Below are positions 1-5,744 of a DNA stretch of 7,479 bases, one piece after another. A model generated the notes under the pieces. That model was not told where the DNA came from and searched no databases. It worked only from the letters and a program-made list of their open reading frames with translations. Source of the stretch: an uncultured Oscillibacter sp. (GTDB taxonomy: Bacteria; Bacillota; Clostridia; Oscillospirales; Oscillospiraceae); NCBI GenBank assembly GCA_900770295.1, contig CAAGJQ010000014.1, forward strand, positions 1 to 7,479, read 5' to 3'. The translations under genes and the position numbers were made by a program. Numbering within the stretch: position 1 is the first letter of the stretch; every line of letters starts with the position of its first letter.

Positions 1-99
1 CCACTTAATGTTCTGCTTGGTGGTCTTGTCTTGTAACAGGATACTTAGGAGAACCGAGTCTATATCGCAGAGTTCTTGCTCAATAATATCAATGTCCAC
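1..99 (-). CDS. 5' end of a gene leaving the window; possibly a restriction/modification methylase-type protein
   Basis: Only the first 33 codons are present. They read from a GTG start (97-99) to the left edge with no stop, beginning VDIDIIEQELCDID and ending with LLQDKTTKQNIKW. A perfect ribosome binding site, AAAGGAGG (110-117, minus strand), lies 10 nt upstream and fixes the start. A consensus promoter lies further upstream at 137-165, so this is a real, independently transcribed gene and not a random frame. The 'D-[KR]-T-T-x-x-N-I-x-W' stretch resembles, from memory, the N-terminus of clostridial mobile-element proteins annotated as restriction-modification methylases. That identification is tentative because no catalytic motif falls inside the window. 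The inverted repeat over its -35 suggests control by a dimeric repressor. Confidence 0.6.
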   Translation of the reverse strand, partial: MDIDIIEQELCDIDSVLLSILLQDKTTKQNIKW

Positions 100-136
100 G
101 AATAAGCGGCCTCCTTTCCATTGTTTTGATGTCCTA

Positions 137-165
137 ATTATACCATAACAGCCTTCAATTATCAA
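137..165 (-). promoter_or_regulatory. sigma-A promoter of the gene starting at 99
   Basis: Reading the minus strand, a -35 of TTGATA (160-165) is followed after exactly 17 bp by a perfect -10 TATAAT (137-142). Initiation would fall near 130, giving a leader of about 30 nt that carries the AAAGGAGG ribosome binding site. The -35 is embedded in the right arm of a palindrome (159-180), which is the expected geometry for a repressible promoter. Confidence 0.8.
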
Positions 166-180
166 GAATTATCTTGATAA
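159..180. repeat. 9-bp inverted repeat, probable operator
   Basis: TTATCAAGA (159-167) and TCTTGATAA (172-180) are perfect reverse complements separated by 4 bp, forming a 22-bp dyad. It overlaps the -35 hexamer of the promoter at 137-165. A dimeric helix-turn-helix protein bound here would exclude RNA polymerase. The XRE-family regulator encoded at 869-1189 is the obvious local candidate, but no second copy of the site was seen in front of that gene, so autoregulation through the same operator is not supported. Confidence 0.6.
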
Positions 181-233
181 AACCATGCGTAGCCAAAGCA
201 CTGGCGTTATAAAATGAGCATAATCATAATTAT

Positions 234-767
234 TCAGACCGATGATGTCCTCTCGCTTGCTGTATTAACGATTTTCAGCCCCTCTTGCTGGGCATACCGC
301 AGCGTATAAGCCGTTCCTCCGCTGTTCCGGGTACAGTAGGCGATGCAGTAGGCAGACCCGTTTACGAGGTGCCTGTCCCGTTCCAGATACGCCTCTCTGC
401 TGGCTCTCTGAGCCACGCAGACGGCCTTATCATACTGAGGGAGTAACCGGGCATACTCCTCCCGCTGCTCGTCGCTCCAGCGGCTTGTGAAGCCCTCAAA
501 GGGGTAGACGAGGATGACCTTTATCTGCGGGTAATCCGTCACTCTGAGACGGAATAGCAGCTTGGCAGTCTCAGTATCATATCCGATGGCACCTCCCACC
601 CCAAAGAAGACTACGCCCCGCTCTATGAGTTGTCGTACAGCTTGCTCTGTCCTCTCCAGAATGCCCGGGAGGTCTTTCTCCGGGATTGCTCTGTGTCCTG
701 TAAAGCAGCAGGTCCTCTGTCTCAAATCCGCCACAGTAATGCTCACTCCTCCACAATATTTTACCAT
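234..767 (-). CDS. SLOG-family (DUF1273/YpsA-like) nucleotide-binding protein
   Basis: A Rossmann-like protein of about 170 aa. The hallmark CCFTGHR near the N-terminus, the glycine-rich GVGGAIGYDTETA segment (about residues 56-68), and the C-terminal RDRHLVNGSAYCIAYC followed by NSGGTAYTLRYAQ are characteristic of the DUF1273/YpsA branch of the SLOG superfamily. That superfamily is predicted to bind nucleotide-derived ligands and is often found in mobile or conflict-related loci. The exact ligand is unknown. The listed 5' end is the most upstream ATG, but it has no ribosome binding site. A strong GGAGG (748-752) lies inside the frame. It is 7 nt before an ATT codon (738-740) and 13 nt before a GTG (732-734), so the real product probably begins at one of these, just ahead of ADLRQRTCCFTGHR. 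A TATAAAT box (768-774) immediately upstream also favours the internal start. The gene is divergent from the XRE regulator and has no clear terminator before the promoter at 137-165. Confidence 0.85.
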   Translation of the reverse strand: MVKYCGGVSITVADLRQRTCCFTGHRAIPEKDLPGILERTEQAVRQLIERGVVFFGVGGAIGYDTETAKLLFRLRVTDYPQIKVILVYPFEGFTSRWSDEQREEYARLLPQYDKAVCVAQRASREAYLERDRHLVNGSAYCIAYCTRNSGGTAYTLRYAQQEGLKIVNTASERTSSV

Positions 768-868
768 ATTTATACGCTATAAGCCTAACTGAATCTATAA
801 CGCCGTGGACTTATCACGCCTAATCCGGCAATAATACCATCAGAAATACCGACAGGATGGTGATGAGC

Positions 869-1189
869 ATGGACTTCAAACGAGGCGGACAGGCTATCCA
901 GCGCATCCGTAAAGAGCGTGGCATGACGCAAGAAGACCTCGCAGATAAATCCGGCATCACCTCCAACACCGTATCCCGCATCGAGCGAGGGTTACTGATT
1001 CCGGCACTTCCTACGCTCATCGACATCTGCAATGCTCTGGAGACTGGCGCTGATTCTATCTTGGCTGCCTACATCACCGCTGATACGCCTATTCGCTGGT
1101 CCCCCTTGGCACACAAGCTCGACGGGCTGGAATCGGATAAGCAAGACAAAATCGAGACCGTTCTTGATTGCCTGATTGAAACAATTTGA
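869..1189 (+). CDS. XRE-family helix-turn-helix transcriptional regulator
   Basis: A 106-aa protein (110 aa if the in-frame ATG at 857 is used). Most of the N-terminal two thirds is one HTH_3 (Cro/C1-type) domain. The pattern IQRIRKERGMTQEDLADKSG, then ITSNTVSRIERG, then PTLIDICNALETGADSIL gives the five-helix fold with the recognition helix around SNTVSRIE. The charged C-terminus (LDGLESDKQDKIETVLDCLIETI region) is predicted helical and probably mediates dimerisation, as in many Firmicutes repressors. I prefer the ATG at 869 because GGTGA (859-863) sits 5 nt before it, whereas ATG 857 and ATG 863 have no comparable site. The gene is divergent from the SLOG gene across about 90 bp. It probably controls a local mobile-element promoter, for example the palindrome at 159-180 (inference). 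It ends just before a strong hairpin at 1202-1242. Confidence 0.88.
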   Translation: MDFKRGGQAIQRIRKERGMTQEDLADKSGITSNTVSRIERGLLIPALPTLIDICNALETGADSILAAYITADTPIRWSPLAHKLDGLESDKQDKIETVLDCLIETI

Positions 1190-1271
1190 TATTCAAACAT
1201 AAAAGGACACCTACCCGGGGCATTGGCGGATAGGTGTCCTTTAAGTTATGGCTTCTTTTGCGGTTTGAATA
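1190..1271. repeat. 9-bp inverted repeat enclosing a terminator hairpin
   Basis: TATTCAAAC (1190-1198) and GTTTGAATA (1263-1271) are perfect reverse complements. They enclose the 12-bp hairpin at 1202-1242, producing a nested stem-loop directly after the stop of the XRE gene. It may be an extended terminator structure or a folded 3' RNA. No protein frame is convincing here. Confidence 0.4.
1202..1242 (+). terminator. hairpin terminator after the XRE regulator gene
   Basis: AAAGGACACCTA (1202-1213) pairs perfectly with TAGGTGTCCTTT (1231-1242), a 12-bp stem. After one mismatch the stem extends inward by CCG/CGG (1215-1217 with 1227-1229). On the plus strand it is followed only by a short T-run built into the stem. 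On the minus strand it is followed by TTTTATGTTT, so it may work in both directions. It lies 12 nt after the stop codon of the XRE gene. Confidence 0.7.
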
Positions 1272-1300
1272 CTAAAACTTAATACAGAGATATTACAGAA

Positions 1301-1337
1301 CAAAAAGCGACCGAGGCACGGTTACGGACCTCGGTCG
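1301..1337 (-). terminator. intrinsic terminator for minus-strand transcription (mscS-like gene)
   Basis: On the minus strand CGACCGAGG and CCTCGGTCG (1308-1316 with 1329-1337) form a perfect 9-bp GC-rich stem with a 12-nt loop. The stem is followed by CTTTTTG (1301-1307). This is a classical Rho-independent terminator, about 90 bp downstream of the stop codon of the mscS-like gene and beyond both left repeat copies. Confidence 0.7.
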
Positions 1338-1378
1338 TCTTGCTTGAAAGTATGCTGTTTTGCTGATGCCCAAAAAAT

Positions 1379-1400
1379 CACCCACGCTGAAAAGTGGAGA
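1379..1400 (-). repeat. left repeat copy A (22 bp), outward-facing
   Basis: On the minus strand this reads TCTCCACTTTTC, then A, then GCGTGGGTG. It differs from the right-hand copy (7254-7275, plus strand) at a single position. It is 55 bp from copy B and in the same orientation, so the left border carries a direct-repeat pair. Multiple short repeats at an end are typical of transposable elements whose transposase binds several sites. Confidence 0.7.
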
Positions 1401-1401
1401 G

Positions 1402-1433
1402 GGGGGGTAAAAATTGGGGTCAAACTTTTTTAG
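1402..1433. repeat. short GGGGT-AT-rich direct repeats between repeat copies A and B
   Basis: GGGGGTAAAAATT and GGGGTCAAACTTTTTT follow one another between copies A and B. They share a GGGGTxAAAxTT pattern. Such tandem G-run/T-run motifs recall the ends of IS21-like elements as I remember them. With no transposase gene attached on this side they would be a remnant. This identification is an inference. Confidence 0.35.
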
Positions 1434-2263
1434 CACCCACGCTCAAAAGCGGAGAACCTCTCCACGATGTGCACGTTCAGGTGGTCGTAGGTCATCTCCA
1501 CGCCGTGTTCGGCGAAGGCAGGGCGCAGGTTCTCCCCCAGGGCGAACTTCACACTCAGAAAATCCGCGGCGGCGGCCCAGCAGTAGATGGTGTACTCGAT
1601 GGAGCTCTCGCCGTAATTGGTGAGGTACACGGCGGGGGCGGGGTCCGCCAGCACCTTCTCGGTCCGCTCCAGCGCCTGATAGCAGGCATCCTTCACGGCC
1701 TCGGTGGGCGCGTCGTAGGAGGCGGTGACGACCTGGGTCACGCGGCGGCGGCCCAGAGCGGTGTAGTTGGTCATCTGGGAGTCCGCCAGGGACTTGTTGG
1801 GCAGCATGACCAGATGGCCGTCGGGAGTCACCAGCTTCGTGTAGTTCAGCGTGATCTCCTCCACGGTGCCGGCGGTGCCGGAGGCCTCGATGTAGTCCCC
1901 GATGGTGAAGGGGTGGGCGGACAGGATGACGAGGCCGCCCGCCACATTGGCCAGCACGTCCTCGGCGGCCAGGGTGACGCCCAGGGAGGCCACGGACAGC
2001 AGCGCCACCAGAGAGGTCATGTCGATGCCCAGGCTGCTGATGACGATGATGGCGGCGATGACATACAGCACCAGCTTGATGCCGGAGGCCAGGTATTTCT
2101 GCACCCGGTCATCCAGCCTGGACCGGGAGAGCAGCTTCCGCGTCAGCTTCAGCACGGCCCGGATGACCACCAGGCAGAGGAGCAGCGTGACGATCGCCGC
2201 CAGCACGTCTCCCAGGGCGACCTTGCCGATGGATTGGTTTAAAATGGAAGTCAAGTCGGACAT
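1430..2263 (-). CDS. MscS-family small-conductance mechanosensitive ion channel
   Basis: A 277-aa inner-membrane channel that would release solutes on hypo-osmotic shock. Predicted membrane segments are at about 17-38, 62-80 and the pore-lining helix at about 83-117, with the Gly/Ala-rich pattern SVASLGVTLAAEDVLANVAGG. The conserved beta domain follows: HPFTIGDYIEASGTAGTVEEI, then TPDGHLVMLPNKSL with the signature PN, then the C-terminal alpha/beta domain ending HLNVHIVE. Length fits short MscS homologues (E. coli MscS is 286 aa). The last codons, encoding FSAFERGC and the stop, lie in repeat copy B and are not MscS-like, so the natural C-terminus seems to have been replaced or extended. The ATG at 2263 has an AAGGA site about 13 nt upstream, a long spacing. 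The gene has its own promoter (2305-2333), so it need not be co-transcribed with the MoxR operon. Confidence 0.93.
   Translation of the reverse strand: MSDLTSILNQSIGKVALGDVLAAIVTLLLCLVVIRAVLKLTRKLLSRSRLDDRVQKYLASGIKLVLYVIAAIIVISSLGIDMTSLVALLSVASLGVTLAAEDVLANVAGGLVILSAHPFTIGDYIEASGTAGTVEEITLNYTKLVTPDGHLVMLPNKSLADSQMTNYTALGRRRVTQVVTASYDAPTEAVKDACYQALERTEKVLADPAPAVYLTNYGESSIEYTIYCWAAAADFLSVKFALGENLRPAFAEHGVEMTYDHLNVHIVERFSAFERGC
1434..1455 (-). repeat. left repeat copy B (22 bp), inside the mscS-like 3' end
   Basis: On the minus strand it reads TCTCCGCTTTTG, then A, then GCGTGGGTG. It matches the right copy at 19 of 22 positions and also shares the preceding GGT, giving GGTTCTCC in both. It codes for the last eight residues of the channel protein before the TAA at 1430-1432. 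Confidence 0.65.
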
Positions 2264-2304
2264 AACGGGGAAATCATCCTTTCAAAAAACAAAATGCAGA
2301 AAAA

Positions 2305-2333
2305 ATCATATCGGAAACCGGGGGAAAAGTCAA
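2305..2333 (-). promoter_or_regulatory. sigma-A promoter of the mscS-like gene
   Basis: On the minus strand -35 TTGACT (2328-2333) and -10 TATGAT (2305-2310) are separated by exactly 17 bp. Initiation is expected near 2298, giving a leader of about 35 nt. The AT-rich tract just after the -10 is consistent. It lies in the gap between the stop of the MoxR gene and the channel start. No convincing terminator was seen in that gap, only a small CCGGA/TCCGG hairpin at 2339-2351. Confidence 0.75.
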
Positions 2334-2378
2334 TGCATCCGGAAAATCCGGCCGTAGCCCGGTCCCTTGCAGATCCGA

Positions 2379-3887
2379 TCAGGTCAGGTCCAACTCCTCC
2401 AGCTGGGAGAGGATCTCCTGCTGGCGCTCGTAGAACAGCAGCTCCTTGTTGTGGGCGAAGTACTCCTCGCAGCCGTAGCGGCTGATGAACTTGGCGCTGT
2501 ACGGGCTGACGGTCAGCTCCGTCACCAGGATCAGCAGCTCCTGCCCGTCGGGGAAGACCTCCTCGCAGAAGCGGAACAGGTTGCTCAGCTTCTCCCCGGC
2601 CTGTTGGGCCTGGGCTTTCAGTCCCTGGACCATCCGGTCAAAGTCCGCCTTGACGGCCGGGAAGGCGTCCTGCCCGGCACCGCCCTGGACCACCAGCTCC
2701 CGCTGGCGCCGCAGGGCGGCCAGAATACGGCGGCGGGCCCGCTCCGCCTCCCGGGAGAGGCTGCCGGACCGTTTGCCGGTGTCGATCAGCGCCTGCTGGG
2801 CGGCGATCTGGCGGTCCAGGACCTCCGGCGGATCGGCGTCCGGCAGGGCCAGCTGGGCCTTGACATCTTTCAGAACGTCCAGCAGCAGGTGGAGCATTTG
2901 TTCCGTCTCCACCGTCTCCCGCAGATCGGCGGTGACGGCGTCCAGCAGCAGGCCCAGGAGGGACAGCCGCTCGTCGAACCTGGCGGCTTTGGCCCGCTCC
3001 CTGATGTCATCGGTGGCCTGTCCGGCCAGAATTTTGTCCACCTGGTAGTCGCTGCGGTATTTGTTGAACAGGTCGTAGTAGATGGCGAACTCCTTGGCGA
3101 TCTTCCGGTTTTGCAGGTACTGACCCGTGAGCTTTTCGTCCACGGGCAGGTCGTTCTTCTCGTACAGGAAGAGCATCTGGCTCAGATCGTCCCAGCCCCG
3201 GGCGGTGACGAAGGTCTTGCCGCTGACGGTGGATTCCACCCGGTAGAAATCGCCCTTCCGAATTTCAAGATAGGTCATGACGGCGGGGTGGACGCCCTTC
3301 TGATAGGCGAACTCCTTCCAGGCGTCGAAGTCCGGCTCCACATCGATGCGCTTGAGGCGGTCCCAGGTGACGATGTCGAACTCCCGCACGGACTTGTTGT
3401 ACTCCGGCGGATTGCCGGCGGTGACCACGATCCAGCCCTCGGGGACCCGGTGACGGCCGAAAATTTTATATTGCAGGAATTGCAGCATGGAGGGCGCCAG
3501 CGTCTCGGAGACGCAGTTGATCTCGTCCAGAAACAGGATGCCCTCCCGCTTTCCGGTCTCCTCCATGGTCTCGTACACGGCGGCGATGATCTCGCTCATG
3601 GTGTACTCGGAGACCTGATACTCCTTTCCGTCAAAGACCTTCTTCTCGATGAAGGGCAGGCCCAGGGCGCTCTGGCGGGTGTGGTGGGTCATGGAGTAGG
3701 ACACCAGACACACGTCCAGCTCCTGGGCGATCTGCTCCATGATGGCGGTCTTGCCGATGCCCGGAGGGCCCATCAGAAACACGGGCCGCTGCTTTTCCAC
3801 GGGGACGGCGTAGTTTCCGAATTCGTCCTTGGTGAAGTACGCCGTCATGGCGTTTTTGATCTGTTCCTTGGCTTCCTTGATATTCAT
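2379..3887 (-). CDS. MoxR-like AAA+ ATPase
   Basis: A 502-aa cytoplasmic ATPase, longer than typical MoxR proteins (about 320-350 aa). Residues 1-240 hold the AAA+ core: Walker A GPPGIGKT (40-47), Walker B ILFLDE (117-122), sensor-1 Asn159 in VVTAGNPPEYN, the arginine segment TWDRLKR (174-180), and a lid/sensor-2 region with TARGWDDLS (228-236). The remaining 260 residues are mostly charged helices, likely coiled coil at about 290-440, and are specific to this subgroup. I start at ATG 3885-3887 (MNIKEAKEQI), preceded by CAGGT about 10 nt away. The frame stays open to a TTG at 3920 that overlaps the upstream stop, but that would add 11 unmotivated residues. It is the last gene of the operon, 22 nt after the upstream paralogue. 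MoxR ATPases usually work with VWA proteins in assembling or activating protein complexes. The VWA partner is the first gene of this operon. Confidence 0.95.
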   Translation of the reverse strand: MNIKEAKEQIKNAMTAYFTKDEFGNYAVPVEKQRPVFLMGPPGIGKTAIMEQIAQELDVCLVSYSMTHHTRQSALGLPFIEKKVFDGKEYQVSEYTMSEIIAAVYETMEETGKREGILFLDEINCVSETLAPSMLQFLQYKIFGRHRVPEGWIVVTAGNPPEYNKSVREFDIVTWDRLKRIDVEPDFDAWKEFAYQKGVHPAVMTYLEIRKGDFYRVESTVSGKTFVTARGWDDLSQMLFLYEKNDLPVDEKLTGQYLQNRKIAKEFAIYYDLFNKYRSDYQVDKILAGQATDDIRERAKAARFDERLSLLGLLLDAVTADLRETVETEQMLHLLLDVLKDVKAQLALPDADPPEVLDRQIAAQQALIDTGKRSGSLSREAERARRRILAALRRQRELVVQGGAGQDAFPAVKADFDRMVQGLKAQAQQAGEKLSNLFRFCEEVFPDGQELLILVTELTVSPYSAKFISRYGCEEYFAHNKELLFYERQQEILSQLEELDLT

Positions 3888-3909
3888 CGCGATCGTACCT
3901 GACTTTCGT

Positions 3910-4821
3910 TCAAAGTTCAAATTCCGCGTCCAGGGCGTCCACGCCTCCGGCGGCGGGGCGCAGCCGGGACCTGCCCCGCTCCAGCAAAAACGCGGTGGTC
4001 TCGGACAGCTGCCGCTCCAGCGCCAGGTCCAGGGCGGCCTGGAAATTGCCGCCGGACAGCACGCCCAGGTCCATCAGCCGGTCCAGCATGTCCTGGAACG
4101 CCCGGGTATCCGCCAGCGGCAGGCGCTTTCGGAGAAAGGCGATGTAGGCGTCCTTCGTCTGGATGTGGCGGTAGTCATGCTCGCCCTTGACGGCGTAAAA
4201 TTCCCGGTAGCTCCGCCCGAAGAGGATGGAGAGCCCGTACCAGAGCCGGTCCTCCCCGGAGAAGCGGCGGCTGGGGGGATACCATTGGGCCACGGAGGGC
4301 GGATATTCTTTCTCCGCCAGGGCAAAGCCCATGTACAGGGCGTACTCCAGCCGCTTCAGCTGGCCGCAGTTCAGGGCGCAGAGACACACGTCCTGCCGCC
4401 CGTAGCCGTTGCTCCGGGAGACCACATCGTCAAAGAGCTCCATCAGATAGTCCCAGCGCTCCAGCGCGTGGGGCGGGACCATGTGGGAGGCGATGATGAC
4501 CATGAGATCGTCGGAGATGGGGCGGCCCGCCCGCATGGCGGTGGCCACCCGGGTGAGAAATTTCTCGTCGTTCCCGGCGGGGGCAGTTAGCCAGTCCAGC
4601 AGTTCCCGGAACCCCAGCAGGTCGGCGCTGCCATCGTACCGCAGGACCTGCAGGTGCTCGAACCGCTCCAGACCGAACAGTGTCTCCACATGGGCGGGGA
4701 CGGTCAGCCGCCGGACCTCCGGCAGGCCGGGGAGGTCTCCGATCCGGACCAGACGGTCCGGGGAGACGACCCGGGCCGTGTCCCCTTCGATGAGAAGGGG
4801 TGAAGATACGGACTGGCTCAT
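3910..4821 (-). CDS. uncharacterised MoxR/VWA-associated protein, paralogue 2
   Basis: 303 aa, no family name recognised. It is clearly homologous to the gene just upstream. Shared blocks include LTVPxHVxT (about 39-47), YDGxAD then GF (62-71), CLC (146-148), QLKRLEYALYMGFA (154-167), RFS (186-188), QTKDA (221-225) with KRLPL (232-236), LMDLGVLSGGNFQAALDLALE (about 249-269), and a final aspartate/glutamate plus FEL. The C-terminal part looks like a pair of ankyrin-like helical hairpins (LGVL...AALDLAL...TTAFLLERG). The N-terminal part looks like a small beta-rich repeat. Both are inferences from pattern only. No signal peptide or membrane segment is seen. Its ATG overlaps the upstream stop as ATGA (4818-4821), with GAGGAG just upstream, indicating translational coupling. 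Position between VWA and MoxR genes suggests a partner, adaptor or substrate of that pair. Confidence 0.85.
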   Translation of the reverse strand: MSQSVSSPLLIEGDTARVVSPDRLVRIGDLPGLPEVRRLTVPAHVETLFGLERFEHLQVLRYDGSADLLGFRELLDWLTAPAGNDEKFLTRVATAMRAGRPISDDLMVIIASHMVPPHALERWDYLMELFDDVVSRSNGYGRQDVCLCALNCGQLKRLEYALYMGFALAEKEYPPSVAQWYPPSRRFSGEDRLWYGLSILFGRSYREFYAVKGEHDYRHIQTKDAYIAFLRKRLPLADTRAFQDMLDRLMDLGVLSGGNFQAALDLALERQLSETTAFLLERGRSRLRPAAGGVDALDAEFEL

Positions 4822-5744
4822 AGCGCAAACTCCTCATCCAGCGTCCGCCGGTGGGACCAGCCCCGCCGCTCCCCCTGCTCCAGCAGCCAGGCCGTGGCGG
4901 CGGGAAGTCCGGCCTCCAGAAGCAGATCGACAGCGGCGGGATAGTTGGTTTGGTTCAGAAGCCCGGCGTCCAGCAGGCGGGCCAGCTCGCCGGGAAGCGT
5001 CTCCCCGTCCGTCAGGACCAGCCGCTTTTGGAGGGCGGCCACGCAGGCGTCCTTCGTGCGGAGGGGCGTGTAGCCGTGGGGGCCGTCGGCGGTGTAGACC
5101 TCCTGGTAGAAGGGGGCCTGGGGGAGGGAGAGGGCATAGACTAACTGCTCCCGGGGGGAGAAGCGGTCCTCCGGCACATAGAGGGACGCCGTCTCCTCGG
5201 GGTAGGGAAGTTCAGACACCGCGAAGCCCATGTACTGGGCGTATTCCAGCTGCTTGAGCTGGGCGAAGCTCCGGCAGAGGCAGACGTTCTGCCGGGAGGA
5301 GTCCTGCCGCCCGTTGCTGCACTCCGCCAGCTCGTGGATGGCGTCCAGCAGGCGGCGCCAGGACGGCGCGGCGTGGAGCGGGGGGACGTGGGGCGCGATG
5401 ACGGAGGTCAGCGCGTCGCTGACCGGCGGGGCGGCCAGCATGTTGGTGGCCAGCCGCTGCATGAGACCGTCGGGGTCCGCGGCCTTTTCCGCCAGCCAGG
5501 CGGCGCCCTCCCCGAAGCCGAACACGTCGGCGTCCCCGTCGTAGGAGACCACCCGCAGGGCGGGGAAGCAGCTCAGCCCCAGAAAGGTCCGCACATGGCC
5601 GGGGACGGTCAGGGCCTCGACCTCCGCCAGAGCCGCCGCGTCCTCCTTCCGGACGCGGATGACGGCGTCAGGGCTTGTGACAGCGGCCCGCCGGTGGATG
5701 GGGTCCAGAGTCAGAGGTCCGATTTGAAGTTCAGAGTTCTTCAC
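4818..5744 (-). CDS. uncharacterised MoxR/VWA-associated protein, paralogue 1
   Basis: 308 aa from a GTG start (5742-5744), no family name recognised. Shared landmarks with the downstream paralogue are LTVPGHVRTFLGL (45-57), YDGDADVFGF (68-77), NVCLCR (153-158), QLKQLEYAQYMGFA (162-175), RFS (194-196), RTKDA (229-233), LLDAGLLNQTNYPAAVDLLLE (257-277), TAWLLEQGER (284-293) and the C-terminal LDEEFAL. I chose the GTG because homology with the paralogue covers the whole length from there and its size (308 versus 303) matches. The frame remains open to an ATG at 5813, but those 23 extra residues (rich in Ser, Thr, Cys, Arg) are simply the VWA gene read out of frame. The gene overlaps the VWA gene by 14 nt and couples by ATGA to the next. 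Cysteine and histidine positions are only partly conserved between paralogues, so a metal site is not indicated. Function unknown. Confidence 0.85.
   Translation of the reverse strand: MKNSELQIGPLTLDPIHRRAAVTSPDAVIRVRKEDAAALAEVEALTVPGHVRTFLGLSCFPALRVVSYDGDADVFGFGEGAAWLAEKAADPDGLMQRLATNMLAAPPVSDALTSVIAPHVPPLHAAPSWRRLLDAIHELAECSNGRQDSSRQNVCLCRSFAQLKQLEYAQYMGFAVSELPYPEETASLYVPEDRFSPREQLVYALSLPQAPFYQEVYTADGPHGYTPLRTKDACVAALQKRLVLTDGETLPGELARLLDAGLLNQTNYPAAVDLLLEAGLPAATAWLLEQGERRGWSHRRTLDEEFAL

Noticed and set aside
1259..1345. Possible small RNA from a weak TTGCGG-16-TAATAC promoter ending at the 1308-1337 hairpin
   Set aside because: The hexamers are poor and the hairpin's T-run is on the minus strand, so it is better explained as the terminator of the mscS-like gene.
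1394..2242. Open frame of 282 codons on the plus strand opposite the mscS-like gene
   Set aside because: Antisense shadow rich in G, H, Q and V, with no plausible ribosome binding site. The channel gene on the other strand is clear.
2339..2351. CCGGA/TCCGG mini-hairpin after the MoxR gene as a terminator
   Set aside because: Only 5 bp with a 3-nt loop and no T-run follows, so read-through into the mscS-like gene remains possible.
2367..3902. Open frame of 511 codons on the plus strand opposite the MoxR gene
   Set aside because: It is the antisense shadow of a GC-rich gene. The product is a low-complexity mix of G, L, V, Q, D without motifs, while the minus-strand frame has complete Walker A and B motifs.
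3888..3920. TTG start extending the MoxR ATPase by 11 residues
   Set aside because: It overlaps the upstream stop, has no good ribosome binding site, and the ATG at 3885-3887 begins a typical MoxR N-terminus.
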